Shown: positions 1 through 7,335 of the stretch, piece by piece | How positions within the stretch are numbered: position 1 is the first letter of the stretch | Layout: each line of letters opens with the position of its first letter | Position numbers and translations under genes: made by a program | The notes under the pieces: generated by a model | Told to the model about the DNA's origin: nothing | The model's database searches: none | What the model saw: only the letters and a program-made list of their open reading frames with translations | Source of the DNA: Selenomonas sp. | Lineage (GTDB): Bacteria; Bacillota; Negativicutes; Selenomonadales; Selenomonadaceae | Assembly: GCA_022773585.1 (NCBI GenBank) | Contig: JALEZZ010000073.1 | Location: 1-52,678 of the forward strand | Reading direction: 5' to 3' | Length of the DNA stretch: 52,678 nucleotides

Positions 1-7
1 TGGCTAG

Positions 8-103
8 AGTAGAAGCAGAAATCACTTGCACGGACTCCTTTGCGAAGGCAGTTTGTTTAGCAGCTTCTACTATAGCAGAGCGTGCAAGTGATTTCTTTTT
101 TTC
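8..103 (+). terminator. Large hairpin terminator with a competing helix at the left edge
   Basis: Positions 17-32 pair perfectly with 81-96 (16 bp) and a run of T follows to 103, so this reads as an intrinsic terminator for a plus-strand transcript that enters from outside the window. The loop is unusually long, about 48 nt. A second perfect helix is possible between 8-16 (AGTAGAAGC) and 63-71 (GCTTCTACT). The two helices cross each other, so they are either alternatives or a pseudoknot. That layout resembles an attenuator, but no gene upstream is visible, so a function cannot be assigned. Confidence 0.6.
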
Positions 104-154
104 ATGCTGGCTTACCCACAGTTATGGGAGAAGCCTCCAAAGTTCAAGGATTTT

Positions 155-820
155 TCAGGGCTCCATAGGCTTCTTGAGTGCATCGAGGCCGGCGAAAGCA
201 AACGTGACACGCGCGCGATGGAATGCGTCATCGTGCAGGATGCGCATCGGCGTCTCTGCATCGCTGATGGGAAAGAAATTCGTGAGGTTCAAGAGGAGGA
301 CGGGCGCCATTGTGCTGACGATGGCGCTGTAGAGCACGGGATCGTCCGTTTTGCGACCGAGGTATTCGGAAAATATCTTGCAGAGCCAGGGAAATTTCGT
401 CAGGGCAAGATGACGGAGAATCGGCGTGAACGCTTTGGAATTGCTCAATGCCTCGCGCAGCCAGATCTGGATGGCGCGAACCTCGTCATTCGAGCGGCTG
501 TGTTCCGGCCGCATGGACCAGAGCACGAGGCCGAAGAAGGTTTCGAGTTTTTCACGCGGCGTGCGCGAAGACTCTGCGATGTCCTGGAGCATCGTCTGGC
601 TGATGATGCGGTCATGGATGCGGCAGATCATCGCCTCGTACAGGCCGTCGCGGCTGCCGAAGTGGTAATTGACAGCCGCGAGGTTCGTCCCCGCCATCTG
701 GCAGATTTCCTTGCTCGTGACGGAGGCAAATCCTTTCTGCGCCGTAATCTGCTCCGCGCAATCGAGGAGCTTTTCGCGCGTCGCGCGGCCGTCCTCGCGT
801 TGTTTCGGTTCCTGTTTCAT
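155..820 (-). CDS. TetR-family repressor, CecR-like
   Basis: 221 aa. The N-terminal helix-turn-helix is clear (residues about 12-60: ATREKLLDCAEQ, then TSKEICQMAGTNLAAVNYHF, the classic TetR recognition helix). The C-terminal half is a ligand and dimerisation domain. In E. coli the TetR regulator CecR (YbiH) heads the ybhGFSR exporter operon; here the TetR gene lies at the end of the equivalent operon, on the same strand, about 110 bp after the last permease. The start at 820 is supported by AAGGGAG six bases upstream. It is the natural candidate to bind the palindrome at 6013-6030 in the operon promoter and so would act as an autoregulated drug-responsive repressor. Family is certain; target and inducer are inferred. 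Confidence 0.88.
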   Translation of the reverse strand: MKQEPKQREDGRATREKLLDCAEQITAQKGFASVTSKEICQMAGTNLAAVNYHFGSRDGLYEAMICRIHDRIISQTMLQDIAESSRTPREKLETFFGLVLWSMRPEHSRSNDEVRAIQIWLREALSNSKAFTPILRHLALTKFPWLCKIFSEYLGRKTDDPVLYSAIVSTMAPVLLLNLTNFFPISDAETPMRILHDDAFHRARVTFAFAGLDALKKPMEP

Positions 821-870
821 TATGAACTCCCTTCGCAGTTACAATCATAGAATACGACATGGCCTGCCTC

Positions 871-920
871 CGACGCACCCCCAGTCGCCTCTGGCGACAG
901 CCCCCTCGGAGAGGGGGCCA
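871..920 (-). repeat. Two-hairpin palindromic repeat, copy A
   Basis: Two small hairpins lie side by side: GTCGCC-TCT-GGCGAC at 884-898 and GCCCCCTC-GGA-GAGGGGGC at 900-918. Read on the minus strand, the order (GC-rich hairpin, CTG, second hairpin, CGACTG, G-rich tail) matches the element inside the ABC ATPase gene at 3913-3966, so both belong to one dispersed repeat family. It fills most of the gap between the last permease and the TetR gene, where it could also affect how far the operon transcript reads into the repressor gene. Confidence 0.65.
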
Positions 921-929
921 GAAGGGAGA

Positions 930-2033
930 TTATGCCGTCTTGTGACGGAACAACCAGCCTGCCGCTGGAATCGTCACGGCGCCAATCAGGAACATCGGCA
1001 GGAAATCCCAGCGCACATCAAAGAGCGTCGCGCCTTCGAGGTAGATGCGGCGCACGGCGTCGATGGCGAAGCGCATCGGGTCGATGTACGTGAACGCCTG
1101 CAAGACCTGCGGCATGTTCGCGATCGGCGTCGCCATGCCTGAGAGCAGCGCCATCGGAATCATCAGAACGAGCACGTAGATGAGCACCTGCTGCATGTTT
1201 TCGGAAATCGCCGAAATCGAGAGTCCGATGCCCGTCGAGCTGACCATGAAGAAAATGAGCGTCCAGATGATAGCAGGGAGCGAACCCGCGCAGGGAATCT
1301 CAAACCAGAATCGAGCGATGAAGAAAATGGCCACGGCCTGAAAGAGGCCGACAAGCACGGGTGGCACCGCCTTGCCAATCAGAATCTGCGACGGGTGCAA
1401 AGGCGTCACAAGCAACTGGTCGAACGTCCCCTGCTCGCGCTCCTTTGCGATCGACATGCCCGCAAGCAACATGACCTGCGTGAACGAAATCATGGCCATG
1501 AGGCTCGGCACAAAGTTCCATTGCGTCTCCTGGTTCGGAACATACCACGTCCGCGCTTCGATGGTGATGCCGCTACCGCCCGTGCGCTTGGCGTTCCATA
1601 CTTGGACAATCTGGTTCACGTACCCCGTTGCGAGGCCGGCAATCGAGCTGTTTCGGCCATCAGCAATGACCTGCACGGGTGCCTGCCCGCCGCGCTCGAT
1701 GAGCTCGTCAAAATCCTGCGGAATCACGACGGCGAGCAAAATGTCGCCGGAGTCAATCCAGTCCGCGACCTCCGGAGGATTCGAGAGCGTCACGACGCGG
1801 TCGAACGCTGGTGCCGCGTCGATGTGCGATACGAGGTCGCGTGCAAGCGCGCCATGCGATTCATCGACGACGGCATACGGCACTTCTTCGAGGTTGTAGT
1901 TCGCCGCATAGCCGAACAAGAAGCCTTGCAGAATCGGCGGAACGATGAGCATGAATTTCAAGCGCGGGTCTTTGACGAGCGCGATGAGTTCTTTCTGGCA
2001 GAGAAAGAACAGCTGCTGCAGATAGAGCCTCAT
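930..2033 (-). CDS. ABC-2 type export permease (YbhR-like)
   Basis: 367 aa. Layout is typical of ABC-2 permeases of the YbhS/YbhR/YhhJ group: one N-terminal membrane helix (residues about 20-38), a large extracytoplasmic domain (about 40-170), then five membrane helices to the C-terminus. The motif AKEREQGTFDQLLVTPL after helix 2 is characteristic of the family. It would form the membrane channel together with the preceding permease. The ATG at 2033 overlaps the TGA of the upstream permease (ATGA), which points to translational coupling; the frame stays open further upstream, but that part is only a shadow of the neighbouring gene. Substrate unknown; E. coli homologues have been linked to drug export. 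Confidence 0.9.
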   Translation of the reverse strand: MRLYLQQLFFLCQKELIALVKDPRLKFMLIVPPILQGFLFGYAANYNLEEVPYAVVDESHGALARDLVSHIDAAPAFDRVVTLSNPPEVADWIDSGDILLAVVIPQDFDELIERGGQAPVQVIADGRNSSIAGLATGYVNQIVQVWNAKRTGGSGITIEARTWYVPNQETQWNFVPSLMAMISFTQVMLLAGMSIAKEREQGTFDQLLVTPLHPSQILIGKAVPPVLVGLFQAVAIFFIARFWFEIPCAGSLPAIIWTLIFFMVSSTGIGLSISAISENMQQVLIYVLVLMIPMALLSGMATPIANMPQVLQAFTYIDPMRFAIDAVRRIYLEGATLFDVRWDFLPMFLIGAVTIPAAGWLFRHKTA

Positions 2034-3133
2034 CCTTCCACCTTCTTTCGCGTCAGACGATAGGCGATGCACATGAAGAGAACGGCATAAAGGGCGAGAA
2101 TCGCCGTGTTCTTCGCGATGAGCGGCCAGTAGTTGCCCGCAAGCAGCAGCGATTTCATGAGTTCGAGGAAATACGTCATCGGCAGGAAATGGCTGACAAC
2201 GCGGATGCCGATGGGCTCCGAATGCAGGTCGAACATGAACCCCGACAACATGACTGTCGGCAGAAAGCTGATGATTAGCGACATCTGGCATGCAAGCAGC
2301 TGGTTCTTCGTCAGCGACGAAATCACGAGGCCGAGCGAGAGTGCGATGATGAGATAGAGCATCGACTCGCCGAGAATCAGCGCCATCGAACCGCGCATCG
2401 GCAGGTCGTAGAGCACGCGCCCCGCGACGAGGCAGAGCAGCATGCCGCCCATCGCGACGACGAAATACGGCACGACTTTCGCGAAAATGAGCTCGTAGAT
2501 GCGCACCGGCGTCACGAACAGCGACTCGAACGTGCCGCGCTCCCATTCGCGCGCCATGACCATCGCCGTCAGGAACACGCCGCTGATCGTCAGCACCATC
2601 ATGAGGATGCCTGGCACGAAGAACCAGGTGCTCGTATTCGCATCATTGAACCAGACGCGCGAGACGACCGTCGCCTGCCCGATGCCGGACGACGCCGCAC
2701 GCGTTGCCGCCCAGGCCAGCACGGCACCCTGCACATAGCTCTGCGCTGACATCGCTGTCGTCGCATCGCCGCCATTCAGGATGATCTGGAGCGAGGCGTC
2801 GCCTTTTGCGAGATGTTCCGTGAACTCGTGCGGCACGCGCAAGATAGCCGAAACCTCATGATCTTTCAGCATCTGCTCGGCTTCGGGCATTGCATGGACG
2901 AAGACCGGCGAAAAATATTTCGATCCCTGCGTGAACGAAACCATCGAGCGCGCCGTCGGCGACGTGTCCTCGAGCACGACGGCCGTCGGCACATTCTCAA
3001 CATCGAGCGACATGCCGTAGCCGATGATCAGAATCAGCATGAGTGGCAGCACGACGCCCATGAGGATGCTGCTGCGGTCACGGACGAGTTCGAGGAATTC
3101 CTTCCAGACGAGCGCCAAGAAACGACGGATCAT
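2030..3133 (-). CDS. ABC-2 type export permease (YbhS-like)
   Basis: 367 aa, the same length as its neighbour and built the same way: helix near residues 22-42, an extracytoplasmic domain, then a bundle of five helices. The family motif AREWERGTFESLFVTPV is present. The start ATG at 3133 overlaps the stop of the ATPase gene by four bases (ATGA), which fixes it. The two permeases are similar in architecture but clearly diverged in sequence, as expected for partners in a heterodimeric channel driven by the fused double ATPase encoded just upstream. Confidence 0.9.
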   Translation of the reverse strand: MIRRFLALVWKEFLELVRDRSSILMGVVLPLMLILIIGYGMSLDVENVPTAVVLEDTSPTARSMVSFTQGSKYFSPVFVHAMPEAEQMLKDHEVSAILRVPHEFTEHLAKGDASLQIILNGGDATTAMSAQSYVQGAVLAWAATRAASSGIGQATVVSRVWFNDANTSTWFFVPGILMMVLTISGVFLTAMVMAREWERGTFESLFVTPVRIYELIFAKVVPYFVVAMGGMLLCLVAGRVLYDLPMRGSMALILGESMLYLIIALSLGLVISSLTKNQLLACQMSLIISFLPTVMLSGFMFDLHSEPIGIRVVSHFLPMTYFLELMKSLLLAGNYWPLIAKNTAILALYAVLFMCIAYRLTRKKVEG

Positions 3134-4932
3134 GCGCCTTTCCTCCCCTCTTCTTCCTGCTTTGCCCGCGATTGCTCGACGATGGCGATGAAAATCGCAT
3201 TCATGTCGGCGTCGGGCATCTGCATGCGCTCGCGAATTTCGGATGGACTGCCGAGCACGAGCATCTCGCCGTGATCCTGAATCATCATGCGGTCGCAATA
3301 CTCCGCCTCGTCCATGAAATGCGTCGTGATGATGATCGTCGTGCCTTTCGCTGAAAGGTGCGCAATCTGCTGCCAGAACGTGCGGCGGGCCAGCGGATTG
3401 ATGCCGCTCGTCGGCTCATCGAGGAACAGAATCTTCGGCCGATGAATCAACGCGGCCGCCATCGAAAGGCGCTGCTTGTAGCCGCCGGGCAGCTCGCCCG
3501 CCACATGGTCGGCACGATCCGTCAGGTCGAATTCTTCCATGACTTCCTGAATGCGCTCTTTGAGTTCGAGCGCCGGGATGCCGTACGTGCCACCGAAAAA
3601 GCGCAGATTCTCGTAAACGGTCAGCTGGCTGTAGAGCGAAAACTTCTGCGCGACATAGCCGATGTTGCGCCGCGCCTCCGTGCGCGCCGTGCGAAGGTCG
3701 ACACCTGCAACGCTGAGCTTCCCCGACGTCAGCGGCAGCAGGCCGCAGAGCATGCGGAACGTCGTCGTCTTGCCCGCGCCATTCGGCCCCAGAAGGCCAA
3801 AGACCTCGCCGCGATGGACGTCGAAAGAGGTGTGGGAGACGGCCGTGAAGTCGCCGAATTTTTTCACGAGGTCGCGGACGGTAATGTCGATAGTAGAGGA
3901 TTGTTCGTCACCAAGGCTCTCCCTCTGGGAGAGCTGGCGCCCGCAGGGCGACTGAGAGGGTAGCGACGTTTGAGATTTTCGATTTCTTTTCTCTTCGTCT
4001 TCTTTCAGCAGAATCATGAATGCGTCTTCGAGACGCTCCTCAGATGGTGTTGCCGCAGGGAGTTCTGGATGTTCCGAAAGGAACGCGACCTCGCCGCCCG
4101 CTTTCCGCGTGATGAAGTGAACTTTGCCGCAGACGGGAACGGCATCCGTGATGCCGGGGTCATCCAAGAGATGGCTCTGGAGCATCCGCATCGGCATCGC
4201 TGTCGTCGGCGCGATGTCCATGCAGCGGCCGTCCGCGATGTGGCGCAGCTCCTCCGGCGTGCCAGACGCGAGGATGCGGCCATGATTGAACACATGCACG
4301 GTCTGGCAGAGCGCCGCTTCATCCATATATGCCGTGCTCACGAGCACGGAGAGATGTTCCTGCTTCGTCAGCGCCTGGAGGATTTCCCAGAGCTCGCGGC
4401 GCGAGAGCGGATCGACGCCGACGGTCGGCTCGTCGAGGATCAGGAGCTTCGGCGAGCGCACGAGCGTGCAGGCGAGGCCGAGCTTCTGTTTCATGCCGCC
4501 TGAGAGCTTGCCCGCGAGACGGCCTGTGAACGCTGCAATCCCCGTCATTTCGAGCAACCGCGCAAAGCGCGATTTCCGCACGTCCTGTGGCACGCCGTGG
4601 AGGTCAGCATAGAGCGTCATGTTTTCAGCCACCGTCAGATCCTCATAGAGACCGAATTTCTGCGGCATATAGCTCAAAATGTCCTGCACGGCCTGTGCGC
4701 CCGCCGCCACGTCCATGCCGCCAACCGTGAGCCGTCCCTCGTCCGCATCCATAAGACCGCAGACAAGCCGCAGGAACGTCGTCTTTCCCGCGCCATCCGG
4801 CCCGACGAGGGCTGTGAGCTCGCCAGTGCGGACAGAAAGGTTGATGTGGTCGAGCGCCGTGACAGCGGGCATTTTCTTTGGATGGAAGGTTTTTACAAGC
4901 CCTGCGGCCTCGACGATTGTGCCTGCCATCAT
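3130..4932 (-). CDS. Double-domain ABC exporter ATPase (YbhF-like)
   Basis: 600 aa with two complete ATP-binding cassettes in one chain. Cassette 1 (about 5-235): Walker A GPDGAGKTT, signature LSGGMKQ, Walker B LLILDEP. Cassette 2 (about 348-575): Walker A GPNGAGKTT, Walker B ILFLDEP. The signature of cassette 2 reads LPGGYKQ, with P in place of the usual S, so one of the two ATP sites may be weak. This fused form is typical of YbhF. It sits between the HlyD adaptor (19 bp upstream) and the two permeases (4-bp overlap). The linker at residues about 322-341 is encoded by a copy of a palindromic repeat (see 3913-3966). Either of two adjacent ATGs (4932, 4929) could be the start; AAAGGGG lies upstream. 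Confidence 0.92.
   Translation of the reverse strand: MMAGTIVEAAGLVKTFHPKKMPAVTALDHINLSVRTGELTALVGPDGAGKTTFLRLVCGLMDADEGRLTVGGMDVAAGAQAVQDILSYMPQKFGLYEDLTVAENMTLYADLHGVPQDVRKSRFARLLEMTGIAAFTGRLAGKLSGGMKQKLGLACTLVRSPKLLILDEPTVGVDPLSRRELWEILQALTKQEHLSVLVSTAYMDEAALCQTVHVFNHGRILASGTPEELRHIADGRCMDIAPTTAMPMRMLQSHLLDDPGITDAVPVCGKVHFITRKAGGEVAFLSEHPELPAATPSEERLEDAFMILLKEDEEKRNRKSQTSLPSQSPCGRQLSQRESLGDEQSSTIDITVRDLVKKFGDFTAVSHTSFDVHRGEVFGLLGPNGAGKTTTFRMLCGLLPLTSGKLSVAGVDLRTARTEARRNIGYVAQKFSLYSQLTVYENLRFFGGTYGIPALELKERIQEVMEEFDLTDRADHVAGELPGGYKQRLSMAAALIHRPKILFLDEPTSGINPLARRTFWQQIAHLSAKGTTIIITTHFMDEAEYCDRMMIQDHGEMLVLGSPSEIRERMQMPDADMNAIFIAIVEQSRAKQEEEGRKGA
3913..3966 (+). repeat. Two-hairpin palindromic repeat, copy B, in frame inside ybhF
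   Basis: Contains CTCTCCC-TCT-GGGAGAG (3917-3933) and CGCCC-GCA-GGGCG (3938-3950), then a tail ending TAGCGA. It matches copy A (871-920) in order and in much of its sequence. Here it lies inside an open reading frame and is translated on the minus strand into a Ser/Gln/Arg-rich stretch between the two ATPase domains. It introduces no stop or frameshift. Confidence 0.7.
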
Positions 4933-4951
4933 GACGTCCCCTTTCTCTCAA

Positions 4952-5953
4952 TCACAGCGCAATCTTCACCGTCGCCGGCATACCGAGGCGCAGCACGTTG
5001 TCATCGTCATCGACATAGACGCGCACCTCGTAGACGAGCGCCGTGCGGAGTTCATCCGTCTGCACCGTTTTCGGCGTGAATTCTGCCGTGCTCGAGATGT
5101 AGCCGACCTGCCCGGCAATCGGCTCTGTCTGGCTGTCGATGTAGACGTCAGCCGCCTGCCCCTCGTAGACCTTTCCGAGATTGGTCTCCTTCACATAGAC
5201 GCGCACCCATTTCTTATTGAGCAGCGACAGCTTGAACACGGGCGTCGATGCGCTCGCCATGTCACCTGGCTGCAAGATGCGTGAGCGGATTACGCCATCC
5301 GCTGGCGCACGCAACTCATACTGCGAGAGCTGGTACTCGAGCCGCGCGAGTTCCTGATTCGAGGCCTCGAGATTTGCCTCGCCGATTGCGATGTCCTCAG
5401 GACGCGACCCGTTGATGGCCTCTTCATACGCACTCTGTGCTGCCCCGACTGCCGCCTGCTTTGCCTCGGCGTCATGACGTGCCGTGTCGAGCGTCTGGCG
5501 GCTGATGCCCTCGATGTCATCGTAGATGGCCTGATAGCGTGCATACGTGCCCTGCGCATTCGCTGCAGCTGCCTGCGCCTGCTCGTAATTCCGCTGCGCC
5601 TGCGCGATTTCCTCACTGCGCGTGCCATTGTGGAGCTTTTCAACTGTGCTCTGCTGGCTGCGGATGTCAGCCTGCGTCTTCGCAATCGAGAGCTCGAGTT
5701 CGCGCCCGTCGAGACGTGCGAGCACCTGCCCTTTCTTCACCGTATCGCCCTCATCGACGAGGATGTCCGCGATGCGGTCGCTGCTGCGGAACGCGAGCGA
5801 CACCTCGCGCACATCGACGTTGCCTGAAAGCGACAGCACCTTCGCCGCCTCCGCCGCCTGCGCGGCCTCATAACGCTGATAGCCAAACGCACCCGCCACG
5901 ATCAAAAGCACGAGGACGATGACCGCTGCGCCTTTCTTCCCAAACTTCTTCAT
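4952..5953 (-). CDS. HlyD-family periplasmic adaptor (YbhG-like)
   Basis: 333 aa membrane-fusion protein. After a short positive N-terminus there is one membrane anchor (KKGAAVIVLVLLIVAGAFGY), then a biotinyl-lipoyl-like half domain (VDEGDTVKKGQVLARLDG), an alpha-helical hairpin rich in Ala and Gln with strong coiled-coil character (about 85-200), the second lipoyl half (LRAPADGVIRSRILQPGDMA) and a beta-barrel domain. It links inner-membrane exporters to outer-membrane parts, which fits a diderm cell. The ATG at 5953 is preferred over an in-frame ATG at 5983 because AAGGGG stands eight bases before it. First gene of the exporter operon. Confidence 0.9.
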   Translation of the reverse strand: MKKFGKKGAAVIVLVLLIVAGAFGYQRYEAAQAAEAAKVLSLSGNVDVREVSLAFRSSDRIADILVDEGDTVKKGQVLARLDGRELELSIAKTQADIRSQQSTVEKLHNGTRSEEIAQAQRNYEQAQAAAANAQGTYARYQAIYDDIEGISRQTLDTARHDAEAKQAAVGAAQSAYEEAINGSRPEDIAIGEANLEASNQELARLEYQLSQYELRAPADGVIRSRILQPGDMASASTPVFKLSLLNKKWVRVYVKETNLGKVYEGQAADVYIDSQTEPIAGQVGYISSTAEFTPKTVQTDELRTALVYEVRVYVDDDDNVLRLGMPATVKIAL

Positions 5954-6004
5954 CTTTCCCACCCCTTGAAAAATTCGTTGCATCTGGAATTTTTGGTTGA
6001 TTGC

Positions 6005-6033
6005 ATTATATCAAATTCAAATTTGAATTTCAA
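6005..6033 (-). promoter_or_regulatory. Promoter of the ybhGFSR-like operon with palindromic operator in its spacer
   Basis: Read on the minus strand: TTGAAA (6033-6028), a 17-bp spacer, TATAAT (6010-6005). The spacer and part of the -35 hold a perfect 18-bp palindrome, AAATTCAAATTTGAATTT (6013-6030). A perfect palindrome in exactly this place is what a TetR-type repressor site looks like; the TetR gene at the end of the operon is the obvious candidate. The sequence is seen; the pairing of protein and site is inferred. Confidence 0.8.
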
Positions 6034-6125
6034 CTAGCGGCGGAAAATTTTTTCTTCAAAGGTTTTTATGCGCACCACGTCGAAAAGAGAAGGCAGATCA
6101 AACATTCTGCGCAGAGGTGATTTTC

Positions 6126-7283
6126 ATGAAACCACATCATTTCGTCATCGCCATGGATTCCTTCAAAGGCAGCATCTCATCCATCGAAGGCGGCCGCATC
6201 GTTGCAGCGGCCATCCACGACGTCTTCCCGGACAGCGAGACGCGCATCTTCCCGCTCGCCGATGGAGGCGAAGGCACGGTTGACGCGCTGACAGAAGGGC
6301 TCGCGGGCAAGATCGTCCCCGTCACGGTCACAGGGCCGCTCGGCGAAAAGGTATCGAGCCGCTTCGGCTTCCTCGCGGAGCACAAGACCGCCATCATCGA
6401 AATGGCTGATGCAGCGGGGCTTCCCATGGTGCCCGCCCCGAAGCGCAACCCACTTCACACGACGACATACGGCCTCGGCGAACTCATCCTCGCCGCTGCC
6501 GAACGCGGCTGCCGCGACTTCATCATCGGCATTGGCGGCAGCGCGACAAATGACGCCGGCCTCGGCATGCTCACGGCGCTCGGCGCACGCTTCCTCCATG
6601 CGGACGGCACGCCTGCCGGCATCTACGGAAAAGACCTTGCAGATATCGCATCTATCGACCTTTCGCATCTTGTGCCCGTAATCAAAGACTGCCATTTTTC
6701 GATTGCCTGCGACGTCACGAATCCCCTGACAGGGCCGACTGGCTGTTCCGCCGTCTATGGACCGCAGAAAGGCGCAACACCAGACATCGTCACAAAAATG
6801 GACAAGGCCATCGCCGCCTTCGCCGCCCTCGCTGAAAAAGTGCTCGGCAAGACAGGAGCAGCTGAACTGCCCGGCGCCGGTGCTGCGGGCGGCCTCGGCT
6901 TCGCGTTCTCGGCCTTCCTCGACGCCGCGCTGAAGCCCGGCATCGACCTCGTGCTCGACCTGCTGAATATCGACGACGCGCTCAGGGAGGCCGACGTCCT
7001 CATCACTGGCGAAGGCCGCATGGACGAGCAGACAGCCATGGGCAAAGCTCCCGTCGGCATCGCCCAGCGCGCAAAGCAGCAGAATCCGAAAGCCGCCGCC
7101 ATTGCCTTTTGCGGCTGCGCCCTCCCCGGCGCCATCGCCGTCAACGACCACGGCATCGACGCCTACTTCCCGATTCTCCACCAGCCCGGCACTGTCGAAG
7201 AAGCCATGAAGCCTGACATCACAGAACGCAATCTGCGGCAGACAGCGCTGCAAGTGCTGCGGCTGCTGAACATCAGATCATGA
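6126..7283 (+). CDS. Glycerate kinase
   Basis: 385 aa, full length for the GarK/GlxK family of glycerate kinases, which phosphorylate glycerate with ATP. The N-terminal AMDSFKGSISS, the LADGGEGT motif, the GIGGSATNDAG motif near residue 135 and the ITGEGRMDEQT motif near 290 are all hallmarks of the family. The ATG at 6126 is chosen over GTG at 6117 because AGAGGTGA lies seven bases upstream of it. It is a single plus-strand gene, divergent from the exporter operon and closed by the terminator at 7294-7335. It would feed glycerate into lower glycolysis. Confidence 0.93.
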   Translation: MKPHHFVIAMDSFKGSISSIEGGRIVAAAIHDVFPDSETRIFPLADGGEGTVDALTEGLAGKIVPVTVTGPLGEKVSSRFGFLAEHKTAIIEMADAAGLPMVPAPKRNPLHTTTYGLGELILAAAERGCRDFIIGIGGSATNDAGLGMLTALGARFLHADGTPAGIYGKDLADIASIDLSHLVPVIKDCHFSIACDVTNPLTGPTGCSAVYGPQKGATPDIVTKMDKAIAAFAALAEKVLGKTGAAELPGAGAAGGLGFAFSAFLDAALKPGIDLVLDLLNIDDALREADVLITGEGRMDEQTAMGKAPVGIAQRAKQQNPKAAAIAFCGCALPGAIAVNDHGIDAYFPILHQPGTVEEAMKPDITERNLRQTALQVLRLLNIRS

Positions 7284-7293
7284 ACAGAATCAA

Positions 7294-7335
7294 AAAAATG
7301 GCGTGGAAGCTGCATTCGGCTTCCACGCCATTTTT
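7294..7335. terminator. Bidirectional terminator between garK-like gene and addA
   Basis: A 17-bp perfect stem (7294-7310 with 7319-7335) with an 8-nt loop; the outer five pairs are A:T, so both strands end in a U run. It serves glycerate kinase on the plus strand and the sbcDC-addBA operon on the minus strand; the addA stop codon overlaps its last base. Confidence 0.93.
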
